63,973 nucleotides of DNA from an uncultured Clostridium sp. (GTDB taxonomy: Bacteria > Bacillota > Clostridia > TANB77 > CAG-508), in NCBI GenBank assembly GCA_947653235.1, contig CANTGH010000002.1, forward strand, positions 75,155-139,127. Direction: 5' to 3'. Below are positions 30,553-40,372 of the stretch, piece after piece (the first letter of the stretch is position 1; every line of letters begins with the position of its first letter). Under the pieces are notes generated by a model that was not told the origin of the DNA, made no database searches, and worked only from the letters and a program-made list of their open reading frames with translations. Both the position numbers and the translations under genes were made by a program.

Positions 30553-32587
30553 GTTTATTTTACAAAATTTAGATTGTGCCAATTGTGCCAATAAAATACA
30601 AACCCAAATAGCACAAAATCCAGAATTTTCAAATGTTGTTGTAAATTTTAATACTTTAAGGTTATCTTATGAGGCAGAAGTAGAGAACAAAGCAACAATC
30701 ATTAAAATAGTAAAAGCAATAGAACCTGAAGTAGAAGTTGTAGAAATCAACCAGAAATCCCAAGAAAACAATAGAAAATTAGCTAATCAAATTGTAAGAT
30801 TAATTGTAGGAATTGGAATTGGTATCATTGGATTTTGGGTTGATTTACCAAAAACATTTTCTAATCTATTTGTTCTTGTGGCTTATTTCATTTTATTATA
30901 TAGAACCATTGGAAATGCTGTGAAGTCATGGAAAACCAGTAAAACCATTAATGAAAACTTTCTAGTCACAGTGTCTTGCTTGGGAGCCTATTTAATTGGT
31001 GAACATTTAGAAGGCTTTATGGTAATTGTTTTATATGAAATTGGTAAAATTTTGGAAGATAAAGCAGTTGATCAAACGCGAAAATCCATTTCGGATTTAA
31101 TGAACATCAAACCAGAATATGCTAATCTAAAAATAGATTTAGGAACGAAGCAAATTGCTCCAGAAGATGTCAAAATAGGGGATGTTTTAATTGTTAAACA
31201 AGGTGAAAAAATTCCAGTAGATGGCGTCGTAGTACAAGGAGAGGCTGATTTGGATACATCTTCCTTAACAGGGGAAAGCATTTTGAGAAAAGTTGTTGTT
31301 ACAGATAACGTTTTGTCAGGCAGTATTAATACACAAGGTTTACTAGAAATTCGTGTTACAAAAACATATGAAGATAGTACAGTCAGCAAAATTTTAGAAT
31401 TAGTGGAAAATGCAACTGATAAAAAAGCTAAAACAGAAACATTTGTCAGTAAAACTGCTAAAATTTATACACCCATTGTCATTGGTTTATCAATAGCAGT
31501 AGCACTTCTATTACCAATTCTGTTGCCGATTACTTATTCACAAAGTATTTACCGAGCCCTTATCTTTTTGGTAGTTTCCTGTCCATGTGCAATTGCAATT
31601 TCAGTACCACTTAGTTATTTTTCAGGGATTGGAAAAGCATCCAAAAAAGGGATTCTAATAAAAGGAAGCAATTATTTAGATGCTTTAAAAGATGTCAAAC
31701 AAATTGTTTTTGATAAAACTGGTACATTAACCAAAGGAAAATTTGAAATAAAAAGCATAGAATGTTACCATAGAGATTATACAAAAGAAGATGTATTAAA
31801 ATGGATTGTTTTAGGAGAGAGTTTTTCCAATCATCCCATTGCAAAATCAATAATCGATAGTAGTCAATTACAAGTTGATACCAGCCAAGTACAAAATTAT
31901 GAAGAAATAGCTGGTAAAGGTTTGTCGTATCAATGGCAAGGAAAAAAGGTTTTGGTTGGAAATCGTGAATTCATACAAACCGATCAATCAATGGAAGGAA
32001 CCCCTATTTTCCTAAAAATAGAAGGGGAATTAATAGGAGGTATTGGTTTAAGTGATACCATCAAAGAAGGAAGTAAAGAAGTGATTCAAAAATTAAAGTC
32101 ACTTGGCATTCAAACCAAAATGTTTACAGGAGATAGCAAGCAAGTGGCACAAAACATAGCAAAGGATTTGGGAATAACGCAAGTCAAAGCGGAAATGTTG
32201 CCAACCGATAAATATCATGAAATGGAAGCCATATTACAAACGAGAAAATCAACCGATAAAGTTGCCTTTGTAGGAGATGGTATGAATGATTCACCTGTTT
32301 TGGCAATTGCTGATATTGGAATTTCAATGGGAGGCATTGGTTCACATTCAGCTATTGAAGCATCGGATGTGGTTATTATGACAGATCATCTTGGGAAAAT
32401 CATCGATGGTATTCAAATTTCTAAAAAAACGGATAGGATTATCAAACAAAACTTAATTTTTGCCATGAGTGTTAAAATACTGGTTTTACTTTTCAGTACA
32501 TTGGGAATTTCGAACATGTGGCAAGCTATATTTGCTGATGTTGGTGTCACTTTAATCACGATTTTGAATATTTTAAGGATAAAATAG
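30536..32587 (+). CDS. cadA: Heavy-metal P1B-type ATPase (Cd/Zn/Pb exporter type)
   Basis: ATP-driven metal exporter at the cytoplasmic membrane. The N-terminal HMA domain has LDCANCANK (CxxC, residue ~14). It then has TM helices, the A-domain SLTGES, the CPC ion motif SCPCAIAISVP (near residue 348), phosphorylation motif DKTGTLTKG (near 393), and the hinge GDGMNDSPVLAIADIGISM. The CPC plus HMA and the ArsR partner indicate divalent soft metals. ATG 30536 has AAGGA 7 bases upstream and overlaps the repressor gene by 17 bases. The length of 683 is typical. Confidence 0.93.
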   Translation: MLKKYEFILQNLDCANCANKIQTQIAQNPEFSNVVVNFNTLRLSYEAEVENKATIIKIVKAIEPEVEVVEINQKSQENNRKLANQIVRLIVGIGIGIIGFWVDLPKTFSNLFVLVAYFILLYRTIGNAVKSWKTSKTINENFLVTVSCLGAYLIGEHLEGFMVIVLYEIGKILEDKAVDQTRKSISDLMNIKPEYANLKIDLGTKQIAPEDVKIGDVLIVKQGEKIPVDGVVVQGEADLDTSSLTGESILRKVVVTDNVLSGSINTQGLLEIRVTKTYEDSTVSKILELVENATDKKAKTETFVSKTAKIYTPIVIGLSIAVALLLPILLPITYSQSIYRALIFLVVSCPCAIAISVPLSYFSGIGKASKKGILIKGSNYLDALKDVKQIVFDKTGTLTKGKFEIKSIECYHRDYTKEDVLKWIVLGESFSNHPIAKSIIDSSQLQVDTSQVQNYEEIAGKGLSYQWQGKKVLVGNREFIQTDQSMEGTPIFLKIEGELIGGIGLSDTIKEGSKEVIQKLKSLGIQTKMFTGDSKQVAQNIAKDLGITQVKAEMLPTDKYHEMEAILQTRKSTDKVAFVGDGMNDSPVLAIADIGISMGGIGSHSAIEASDVVIMTDHLGKIIDGIQISKKTDRIIKQNLIFAMSVKILVLLFSTLGISNMWQAIFADVGVTLITILNILRIK

Positions 32588-32609
32588 GGAAAAAAACCCT
32601 ATTTTTTTT
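32581..32609 (+). terminator. Intrinsic terminator overlapping the cadA stop
   Basis: AAAATAGGG (32581-32589) pairs with CCCTATTTT (32597-32605), with a loop of seven A, and runs into a T tract. Confidence 0.85.
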
Positions 32610-32719
32610 GTGTTTTTTGAAAAACTTTAGAAACCTTGAAAATACAAGGTTTGAATAGGATTATGAAAAAGAAAAAATAAAAAAATTATGTGAATTTTAC
32701 ATAAATTTGCAAAAAACAC

Positions 32720-32748
32720 TTGATTTTTTTTCTAAAAAGTGGTAAAAT
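32720..32748 (+). promoter_or_regulatory. Promoter of the polysaccharide cluster
   Basis: TTGATT (32720-32725), 17 bp, TAAAAT (32743-32748). The 5' leader of about 85 bases includes an inverted repeat (ATAAATTCGTGAATTATA, about 32766-32783). It probably drives the long co-directional cluster to 52.4 kb. Confidence 0.7.
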
Positions 32749-32840
32749 GAATATAACATGAGATTATAAATTCGTGAATTATACCCTTTTTTACGAATGA
32801 AGTACAATTGAAAAATATTAAAAATACGATGGAGGATTAA

Positions 32841-33933
32841 ATGAGGAGGAAAAAAATTTTATATCTAGTCGAGGCAATGCGGCGGCGGAGTATTTACCTA
32901 TATGGTTGATCTGGCGAACCGAATGTCGAAACAAATGGATGTAATCATTGCTTACTCAGTTAGAAAACAAACGCCAAAAGATTTTGAAAAATATTTCGAT
33001 AACAACATAAAATTAATAAGAGTAAAAAATTTTACAAGAAATATAAATCCATTCAAAGACATAAAAGCAATTTTTGAAATAAGAAAAATCATTCAAAAAG
33101 AAGAGCCAGATATTGTACATATGCATTCCTCTAAAGCAGGAGCCATTGGAAGACTAATTCTTTCACCGAAAAAAGCAAAGTTATTTTATACACCCCATAG
33201 TTATGCGTTTTGTAAAAAAGACGAAGCTAATTGGAAAATAAAACTTTACAAACTGGTAGAAAGAATATTAGGAAAAAAGAAATGTATGACCATTGCGTGT
33301 TCGAAAGGCGAATATGAGGAAGCAAAAAAATTGACGAAAAATAGTATGTACATTAATAACGGCATTGATATAGAACAAATCGATCAATTTGTCTTAAGAG
33401 AGTCAGAAAGGCAAATGGATATCAAAAAATTAAAAGTATGCACAGTAGGGCGTATCGGAACGCAAAAAAATCCAAATTTGTTTGAGGAAATTGCAAAAGA
33501 ATTTCCACAAATAGAATTTACTTGGATTGGTGATGGAAATTTAAGAGATATTTTACAATCACCGAACATACAAATTACAGGTTGGCATGATCGAAAAACG
33601 ACAATCAAGCAATTGTATCAAAACGATATTTTCATTCTACCTTCTCTGTGGGAAGGATTGCCAATAACTTTACTAGAAGCGATGTATTTAGAAAAAATTT
33701 GCTTGGTAAGTGATGTGATGGGCAATCGTGATGTCATTGAAAATGGAATAGACGGATTTATCTGTCATACAAAAGAAGAGTATTGTGAAGTGATTGAAAA
33801 AATAAAAAATGAAACATGTGATTACATAAAAATCAAACATAAAGCGAAACAAAAAGTTTTGACAGAGCATAACATCAATAAGCTTGCAGAAGAATATTTA
33901 AAAATATATAGTAAAGGAGATGGTTGTTATTAA
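32841..33933 (+). CDS. GT4 glycosyltransferase, expressed through a +1 shift at CGG codon 14
   Basis: First gene of the surface-polysaccharide cluster. From ATG 32841 the frame reads MRRKKILYLVEAM and then CGG at 32880-32882. Unshifted, it stops after 20-odd codons. Skipping C gives GGGVFTYMVDLANRMSKQM, the usual GT4 N-terminal glycine loop, and stays open for 350 more codons (total 363). The C-terminal E-x7-E sugar-nucleotide motif is EGLPITLLEAM. GGAGG precedes the ATG by 7 bases. The acceptor and sugar are unknown. Confidence 0.9.
32880..32882 (+). other. +1 recoding site: in-frame CGG (GT4)
   Basis: Context GCA ATG CGG CGG CGG AGT. Skipping C32880 turns three unshifted CGG triplets into GGC GGC GGA, the glycine loop of the family. 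Confidence 0.88.
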
Positions 33934-35734
33934 AGAGCTAGAATTAAAACAATTTTTAAAATTATTTTGGGATAAAAAATTATTTATTATTATGGTGATG
34001 CTTGTATTTGCTTTCTTAGGAGCGGCAAAAATTAAGTATTTTACCACACCAGTGTATGAGGCAACTGGTAAGTTAATCTGTGCGAGAACAGAAGAATCAA
34101 TTATTGAAGGAACGACGGTTACGTCTTCTGAACTAAGTATGCCATCAAGTTTGGCAGAAACATATGCGGCATTAATTAAAAGTGATTTAATTGTGAATCA
34201 AGTTATTCAAAATTTAGGATTGAATATGTCAGCTGGTCAATTAAGTAGTAGTATTGATTTGACACCAGTAACAAAAGTATATTATCAAATTAGTGCAAGA
34301 AGTGTTGACAGACAAAAAGCAGCAGAAATTGCGAACGAATTTATTAAAGTATTTTCAGAAGAAGTGAAGAAAATTTATGAAATTGACAATATTCGTATTG
34401 TAGATGAGGCACAAGTACCAGGTGGGGCTGTTAATATGAATGTAGCCAAAAGTGTAAAAATATTTGCTGGAATTGGATTTGTTGTAGCGGCTGCAGCTGT
34501 TATGATTATGTTTATCTTTAATAATACAATTACCAATTCAGACCAAATAAAAAGATATACAAAACTTACTACATTAGCTTCTATACCAAAATATAGTGGA
34601 AATGAAGATTTGATTACATTAAAAGATTCCAAATCACCATATGCAGAAAGTATTAAAATATTAAGAACTAATTTACAATATATGTATGACAAAGGACCTT
34701 TACAAACAGTTGCGATTACAAGTAGTTTACCAGGAGAAGGAAAAAGTTGGTTAACCGCTAATTTAGCTGTTGCTTTTGCTAACGCGGGCAAAAAAACCTT
34801 GATTATTGATGCAGATATGAGAAGAGGTAGACAACATCGTTTATTTAAAGTAAAAAAAGTTCCTGGATTATCAGAATTTTTAACAGCAACAAAACAAAAT
34901 ACTAGTTTGATTGCACTTCGTGGAAGAAGAGTTGCAAGAGGTGGTTTTGCTAGAATTTTAGGATTGATTAATAAAGTGATAAAAATTGAAAAAATACCAG
35001 CAATTGCAAAAATGATTTATAAAGAAGATTATATGACTACCAATACAGATGGAAAAGCAAAAATTAAATCTTTGAAAAAAGAGGCAAAAGCTAAAGAAGT
35101 AGAAATTGTAGTGGAACCAGAAACGAAAAAAAGAGGCAGAAAAAAAGCAGTCAAAGAAGAAGTGAAAGAAGAAAAACCAAAAAAGACAACAAGAAAAACA
35201 ACGAAAAAAGTAGCAGAAAAAGAAGAAGTTGAAGAAAAGAAAACAACAAAGAAAACTACTGCAAAGAAAACAACAAAAACAACGAAAAAATCATCTGCTA
35301 AAGAGTTAGCAACGGTAAATAAAAAAGCAGAAGTAGCAGCAAAACCTGAAAAACCAATGGTATTTGAAGTTATTCATGAAACTGGAATTGATAATTTATA
35401 TGTATTACCATCTGGTAGTGAAAGATTAGAATCTTCAGAGTTGTTATCAACAGAAAAATTAGAAGAGACTTTAGATACATTAAGAGAAGAATTTGATATG
35501 ATTATTATTGATACACCACCAGTTTCTGTTGTGGCAGATGGTTTCATTATCTCCAGAGTGGTAGATACCAATATGATTGTTTTAAAACATGGTAATACAG
35601 AGATTAACGAGTTAAATAAAATCAAAAACAATATTCAAGAAATTGGCGGAAATGTTATTGGAACAGTTATTAATAAAATTCCAGATGCCAATAAAAAGTA
35701 TTATAATACCTATTATAATAAAAAAGCAAAATAA
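33920..35734 (+). CDS. Wzc/CapAB-type tyrosine autokinase with a Lys/Thr/Glu-rich insertion
   Basis: Chain-length regulator and BY-kinase in one polypeptide. A Wzz domain with two TM helices (about residues 20-40 and 175-195) is followed by the kinase Walker A SLPGEGKSWLTANLA (near 270) and Walker A' LIIDADMRRG. The Walker B strand IIIDTPPVSVVADG is near residue 530. The C-terminal tyrosine cluster is KKYYNTYYNKK. Between about residues 330 and 478 an insertion of some 150 residues, very rich in Lys, Thr and Glu (repeats like KKTTKKTT), interrupts the kinase fold. The AAAGGAG abuts the ATG with no spacer, so a downstream non-canonical start is possible. Confidence 0.9.
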   Translation: MVVIKELELKQFLKLFWDKKLFIIMVMLVFAFLGAAKIKYFTTPVYEATGKLICARTEESIIEGTTVTSSELSMPSSLAETYAALIKSDLIVNQVIQNLGLNMSAGQLSSSIDLTPVTKVYYQISARSVDRQKAAEIANEFIKVFSEEVKKIYEIDNIRIVDEAQVPGGAVNMNVAKSVKIFAGIGFVVAAAAVMIMFIFNNTITNSDQIKRYTKLTTLASIPKYSGNEDLITLKDSKSPYAESIKILRTNLQYMYDKGPLQTVAITSSLPGEGKSWLTANLAVAFANAGKKTLIIDADMRRGRQHRLFKVKKVPGLSEFLTATKQNTSLIALRGRRVARGGFARILGLINKVIKIEKIPAIAKMIYKEDYMTTNTDGKAKIKSLKKEAKAKEVEIVVEPETKKRGRKKAVKEEVKEEKPKKTTRKTTKKVAEKEEVEEKKTTKKTTAKKTTKTTKKSSAKELATVNKKAEVAAKPEKPMVFEVIHETGIDNLYVLPSGSERLESSELLSTEKLEETLDTLREEFDMIIIDTPPVSVVADGFIISRVVDTNMIVLKHGNTEINELNKIKNNIQEIGGNVIGTVINKIPDANKKYYNTYYNKKAK

Positions 35735-35760
35735 AATATTGTTTTCTTAAAAAATAAAAT

Positions 35761-35798
35761 ATAGCGGGCTTGCAATTCATTTAAAAGTCCGCTATAAT
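35761..35798 (+). promoter_or_regulatory. Hairpin overlapping a possible internal promoter
   Basis: The 11-bp stem ATAGCGGGCTT (35761-35771) with AAGTCCGCTAT (35785-35795) contains one G-T pair and no T run. Overlapping it are TTGCAA (35770-35775) and, after 17 bp, TATAAT (35793-35798). Either terminator, promoter, or both in opposition. Confidence 0.5.
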
Positions 35799-35841
35799 TA
35801 TAAGTAAATATAGGAAAAAGGTTATAAGAGGAGAAATACAG

Positions 35842-36993
35842 ATGAAAGTAAAACAAGATTTTTATGTAAAAACAACGGTTATTGTTGTTTCTATGCTGTT
35901 TTTGATATTGGCAGGAAAAGCAGTAAGATATACCATCATGAAAGAAGTTTTGGTGGATATGAGTATTGGACATGGAATGTTGGGGGCAATTAATGATGAA
36001 GATTCGGTTATCAATGATGAAGAAGTAAGTGCAGATGAATTGGATGCTTCTCGTAAGTCAGCCCGATTATTTAAAAATATCAATATTTTTGAGTTGACGA
36101 CGTATGAGGAATTTGAAGTTTATATTACGATATTGTGGAATATTATTTTGCTGGTTATTATTTTTTCGTTGAGAAAAAGACTAAATATTATACAGGCAAT
36201 CTTTTTAGTTTTGACGATATTGGTTTTGAATATATTTGATTTTAATTTGGCGAAAGAGCCTGTTCAGATGTTGTATTTTGTTTTGATATATGCAGTGGTT
36301 GTGAGTAAATCGCTCAAAGATAATTTTAAATATATTTTGTCATTTCTAATTTTATATTGGGCTTCTGTTTCGTATCGACCATATTACATATTAATAGCAT
36401 TATTTATGCTAGGTGCTTCTTGGATTTGTAAAACATTTATCTTGATGAAAGATAAATTAAAGTTTTCAGATATTATGGTAGTTATTATTGCATTAGGGGT
36501 TGGCTATTTTATATTACTGATGGTTGCTAAAGTTGCAATGCCTGCAGAATATACAGAATTAGTATCAGTGCGAGCTAGAGAAACGAGGGCGAAAACAGAT
36601 ATTAGCAATTGGATTACAGATGATGCGTCAAATCCTGTATTGTTTACATTGGATTATTTAGTTATGCTTGTTCGTATGATGATACCAATCGAGTTAATGA
36701 CATTTGGACCAAAATATTGGCCATATGTTGCTTATCAAATCATGGTAACATTTTATGTGGTAATGGCACTTAAGAATATTAAGAAAAATCATAAATCGAA
36801 AAATGTGGCATTGTATGTTTATTTAGGATTTTTGTGTGGCTCGGCGTGTTTTGAACCAGATTTTGGTTCCTGGGTGCGTCATGAGGCGGCAGTTGCTCCA
36901 GTGTTGTTTATTTTGGCAGATATGTACAAATTTAAGCAATCAAAAACGGAGATGCAAACAAAAGAATTAGAAAAAATAGAACAAGGAGAATAA
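35842..36993 (+). CDS. Polytopic membrane protein of the polysaccharide cluster
   Basis: Not securely recognised. The 383 residues have one helix at residues ~12-30, a polar extracytoplasmic loop rich in Asp/Glu, then about eight helices from residue 90. The size and placement suggest a polymerase or ligase (Wzy-like) or a glycan-modifying membrane enzyme. AGAGGAG is 7 bases before the ATG. It ends 3 bases before the pyruvyltransferase gene. Confidence 0.65.
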   Translation: MKVKQDFYVKTTVIVVSMLFLILAGKAVRYTIMKEVLVDMSIGHGMLGAINDEDSVINDEEVSADELDASRKSARLFKNINIFELTTYEEFEVYITILWNIILLVIIFSLRKRLNIIQAIFLVLTILVLNIFDFNLAKEPVQMLYFVLIYAVVVSKSLKDNFKYILSFLILYWASVSYRPYYILIALFMLGASWICKTFILMKDKLKFSDIMVVIIALGVGYFILLMVAKVAMPAEYTELVSVRARETRAKTDISNWITDDASNPVLFTLDYLVMLVRMMIPIELMTFGPKYWPYVAYQIMVTFYVVMALKNIKKNHKSKNVALYVYLGFLCGSACFEPDFGSWVRHEAAVAPVLFILADMYKFKQSKTEMQTKELEKIEQGE

Positions 36994-36996
36994 GAT

Positions 36997-38175
36997 ATGG
37001 ATAAAAAAGTGGGAATTGTATCTTGTTACTTTAAACATAATTACGGAAGTATGTTGCAGGCGATTGCAACACAGAAAATTTTGGAAGATTGGGATATACC
37101 AAATGAAACGATTAATTTGGAAAAGTTAGAGAAAAATGAAATTGCCAAAGGAAAAAGAAAATATTATATGAGTCAAATTTTTAATATTTCTTTTCTAAAG
37201 GCTAAATTTGGAATGATAAAATTAAAATTATATTGTAAATTTGCCAATGGAGAATTGGGGAAAAATATAAAAGTAAGAGATAAGAAATTTAAAGAGTTTG
37301 AGAAAATGTTTCGTTTATCGAAAAGTTATGATACAATGAAACAGATTTGTGAAGAAGGAAATTATACCGATATTTTAGTCGGAAGTGACCAATTATGGCT
37401 TCCTGTAAATATTGTAGCTGATTATTATACTTTGAATTTTGTGCCAGAGTATGTCAATAAAATATCGTTTGCAACGAGTTTTGGTGTGTCAGAAATACCA
37501 AAAAAATATGAGAAATCTTATAAAAAGTTTTTGAATCGAATTGAGAATTTATCGGTACGTGAAGATAAGGGAGTACAATTAGTAAAAGAGCTTACAGGCA
37601 GAGAGGCTACTTTGGTTTGTGATCCAACATTATTATTTAATCAAGCAGAATGGATGCGTTTTCAAAAAGAGGAACCATTGATAAAAGAAAAATACATTTT
37701 TTGTTATTTTTTAGGAAAAACAATTGAATATCGAAAATTTGCGGAACGATTAAAGGAAAAAACAGGCTATAAAATTGTTTCTTTAAATCATTTGGATGAA
37801 TATGTAAAATATAGTGATAAATTTGCCGATGAAGCTCCTTTTGATATAGGACCAAGTGAATTTTTGAATTTGATCACAAATGCTGAATTTGTATGCACGG
37901 ATTCGTTTCATGGAACAGTGTTTTCGCTGATTCACCATAAAAAATTTTTCGTGTTTCGACGTTATAAAAATGGCACGAAAGTATCTACGAATTCAAGATT
38001 GGATTCTCTTTTGAAGATTGTGAATTTAGAGGATCGATTGTTAAACGGAGAAGAAGCGGTTGAAGAGTTGATGAATAAAGAAATTGATTATACAAGGATA
38101 GATCAAATATTGGAGGCATTTCGAGAAGAGTCAAAAGCGTTTTTGAGAGGAGCTTTGGACAATGGAAAAAATTAA
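36997..38175 (+). CDS. Polysaccharide pyruvyl transferase family protein
   Basis: Would add a ketal pyruvate to a sugar in the growing polysaccharide. The 392 residues open with KKVGIVSCYFKHNYGSMLQ and include LVGSDQLWLP, DPTLLF and CTDSFHGTVFSLIHHKKFF, the hallmark CsaB-like blocks. It overlaps the next gene by 14 bases. Confidence 0.9.
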   Translation: MDKKVGIVSCYFKHNYGSMLQAIATQKILEDWDIPNETINLEKLEKNEIAKGKRKYYMSQIFNISFLKAKFGMIKLKLYCKFANGELGKNIKVRDKKFKEFEKMFRLSKSYDTMKQICEEGNYTDILVGSDQLWLPVNIVADYYTLNFVPEYVNKISFATSFGVSEIPKKYEKSYKKFLNRIENLSVREDKGVQLVKELTGREATLVCDPTLLFNQAEWMRFQKEEPLIKEKYIFCYFLGKTIEYRKFAERLKEKTGYKIVSLNHLDEYVKYSDKFADEAPFDIGPSEFLNLITNAEFVCTDSFHGTVFSLIHHKKFFVFRRYKNGTKVSTNSRLDSLLKIVNLEDRLLNGEEAVEELMNKEIDYTRIDQILEAFREESKAFLRGALDNGKN

Positions 38176-39268
38176 AGTATTATATTTTATTGATCGAATG
38201 AGGCATGGAGGCATTCAGCAATTTGCAGTAGAAATTGTTCGCAATATGGATAAGGAAAAATGCGAGATTGATTTTCTTTTATTAGATGATGGACAAACGT
38301 ATCCATTGGAGGATACATTAAGAGAATTAGGTGTAAAATTTTATAAATTGAAAGGTGTGTGGTTTCGAACGCCATTAGATATTGTGAAGCAAAAAAGGGC
38401 GTTGGAGAAATTTTTTGAGGAGCATCATGATTATAAAGTGGTTCATATGCATTCTTCGAGTAAGAATTTTATGGTGCTTAAAATGGCGAAAAAGTATGGA
38501 ATTAAAACAAGAATTGCACATTCGCATAACATTGGTTTTCAATCCAAAAACAAAATCAAGATTTTGATTGGAGATTTATTTAAAAAGCCACTCAAAAAAT
38601 ATGCCACACATTATTTTGCATGTTCAAAATTGGCTGGAAAATGGTTGTTTGGTGAGGAAAAAGTTAAGATAATTCATAATGCAGTAGATTATAAGAAATT
38701 CAAATTTAATCCAGAAAAACGTGAAGTGTTAAGAAATCAATTGGGATTAAAGGATTGTCTTGTGATTGGAAATGTGGGAAGATTTACCAATCAGAAAAAT
38801 CATACCTTTTTGATTGATATTTTTGAAAAGATCCATAAAAAAAATGAAAAAGCTGTGTTAATGCTAGTGGGAATTGGAGAAAAAGAACAGGAAATCAAAG
38901 ATAAAGTACAAGCATTAGGTTTAGAAAAAAGTGTTAAATTTATGGGATTTTGTAAGAATACCAACGAATTAATGTGGTGTATGGATGTGTTTTTGCTTCC
39001 AAGTTTGTACGAAGGTTTGCCAGTTGTGGGAGTAGAGGCACAATGTACAGGGCTTCCTTGTTTTATGTCAAAAGATGTGATTACAGAGGAAGTGAAAATT
39101 GCAGAAAATGTGACGTTTGTTTCATTAGAAAAAACGCCAGAAGAATGGGCAGATATAATGTTAAAGAGTGATTTGAGTAGACGTGATACCTATCAAGAGT
39201 TGAAACATGCGGGGTATTTTGTGGAACAAACGGTGGAAGAGTTGGAGCGATTTTATAGAGAGGTTTAA
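38162..39268 (+). CDS. GT4 glycosyltransferase (EpsF-like)
   Basis: The 368 residues open with KIKVLYFIDRMRHGGIQQFA. They contain HMHSSSKNF and AHSHNIG in the N domain, NVGRFTNQKNHTFLIDIF at the linker, and LPSLYEGLPVVGVEAQ as the E-x7-E nucleotide-sugar motif. The same layout occurs in the genes at 40.4 and 41.5 kb, so these three are paralogues. The sugar is unknown. Confidence 0.9.
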   Translation: MEKIKVLYFIDRMRHGGIQQFAVEIVRNMDKEKCEIDFLLLDDGQTYPLEDTLRELGVKFYKLKGVWFRTPLDIVKQKRALEKFFEEHHDYKVVHMHSSSKNFMVLKMAKKYGIKTRIAHSHNIGFQSKNKIKILIGDLFKKPLKKYATHYFACSKLAGKWLFGEEKVKIIHNAVDYKKFKFNPEKREVLRNQLGLKDCLVIGNVGRFTNQKNHTFLIDIFEKIHKKNEKAVLMLVGIGEKEQEIKDKVQALGLEKSVKFMGFCKNTNELMWCMDVFLLPSLYEGLPVVGVEAQCTGLPCFMSKDVITEEVKIAENVTFVSLEKTPEEWADIMLKSDLSRRDTYQELKHAGYFVEQTVEELERFYREV

Positions 39269-39273
39269 AAAGT

Positions 39274-40350
39274 ATGAAAAAAAATATCGTTATTATCACA
39301 GATTATGCAGCACCTTATGAAGGAAATTTTATAGCTTCGATGAAAGCATTAGAAACAGTGGCAAGGAAGAAAGAGGATAGCCTAAAATTTTTATTTCCGC
39401 AAAGAGCAAAATCGATTGATTGGGTGAAAAAAATGGCGGAAGTATATCGTGTGGAATTTTTTCCTGAAGGTATGGGAGAGATTATAAAAAGTCTTAAAAA
39501 ATCTATGGTAGAAGGAGAAAAAAATATTGTTTATTCTCATTTTGCTAGACATAAAACACAAGTAGCGATAAAATTATTTCGTATGGTTCATCCTAAAATT
39601 AAGTTGGTTCAACATTTTCATAATCACTGCAAAATACCAAACGGATTTCCCAAAAAGCAAATGATGCGTTTGGCATATCGATTGTATGAGGGAGATTTGA
39701 ATATTGGTTGTTCCAAATCGGTAATGGAAAGTATGCCATATCGTGTTTCGAAAAATACGTTTGTGGATAATGCGATTGATTTTAAAAGATTAGAGGGAAA
39801 TACGATAAGTCATGAGATAAAAAAACAGATGGATGAATTTGTTGTGTTGATGTTTGGGTTTGATTATGATAGAAAAGGTGTTGATATTGCGATAAAGGCA
39901 CTAAAAGAGATAGCTGAAGAAAAGAAAATTATTTTAGCGATTTCGTTAGCAAGCAATCGCGAAAAGGTTGAAAATAGAATAAAAAGTGAGTTAGGCGAAA
40001 TTCCAAGTTGGATTCGATTGTTACCACCGAGTGAAAGGGTAAGTGAATATTATCGCGGATCAGATTTATTTTTATCAGCAGCACGTGAAGAGGGATTTTG
40101 TTATGCTTTGGTGGAAGCAACCTATTGTGGAAAACGATGTGTGAGTAGTAAAATTGGTGGTGTTCCATTGGAAATTCCGGGAATGATTTGTTTTGAAAGT
40201 GGAAATGCAGAAGAATTGAAACATAAAATTTTAGAAGCAATGGTACAAAATGAAGATAAAATGGAAGAGGCAAAACAATATATTATGGATCGATATGATT
40301 TGAAGGTATGGGCTGATCAAATTATGGAGAATTTGGAGAACGTTGAATGA
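39274..40350 (+). CDS. GT4 glycosyltransferase, 'DYAAPYEGNF' type (copy 1)
   Basis: The 358 residues open with NIVIITDYAAPYEGNF, continue with HFARHKTQVAIKLF and end with an E-x7-E region REEGFCYALVEATYCG. It is clearly paralogous to the gene at 43.8 kb, with the shared blocks YAAPYEGNF, GVDIAIKAL and LFLSAAREEGFCYA. It ends in TGA. Confidence 0.88.
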   Translation: MKKNIVIITDYAAPYEGNFIASMKALETVARKKEDSLKFLFPQRAKSIDWVKKMAEVYRVEFFPEGMGEIIKSLKKSMVEGEKNIVYSHFARHKTQVAIKLFRMVHPKIKLVQHFHNHCKIPNGFPKKQMMRLAYRLYEGDLNIGCSKSVMESMPYRVSKNTFVDNAIDFKRLEGNTISHEIKKQMDEFVVLMFGFDYDRKGVDIAIKALKEIAEEKKIILAISLASNREKVENRIKSELGEIPSWIRLLPPSERVSEYYRGSDLFLSAAREEGFCYALVEATYCGKRCVSSKIGGVPLEIPGMICFESGNAEELKHKILEAMVQNEDKMEEAKQYIMDRYDLKVWADQIMENLENVE

Positions 40351-40372
40351 GTACGAAAGAATGGAGGTCGAA

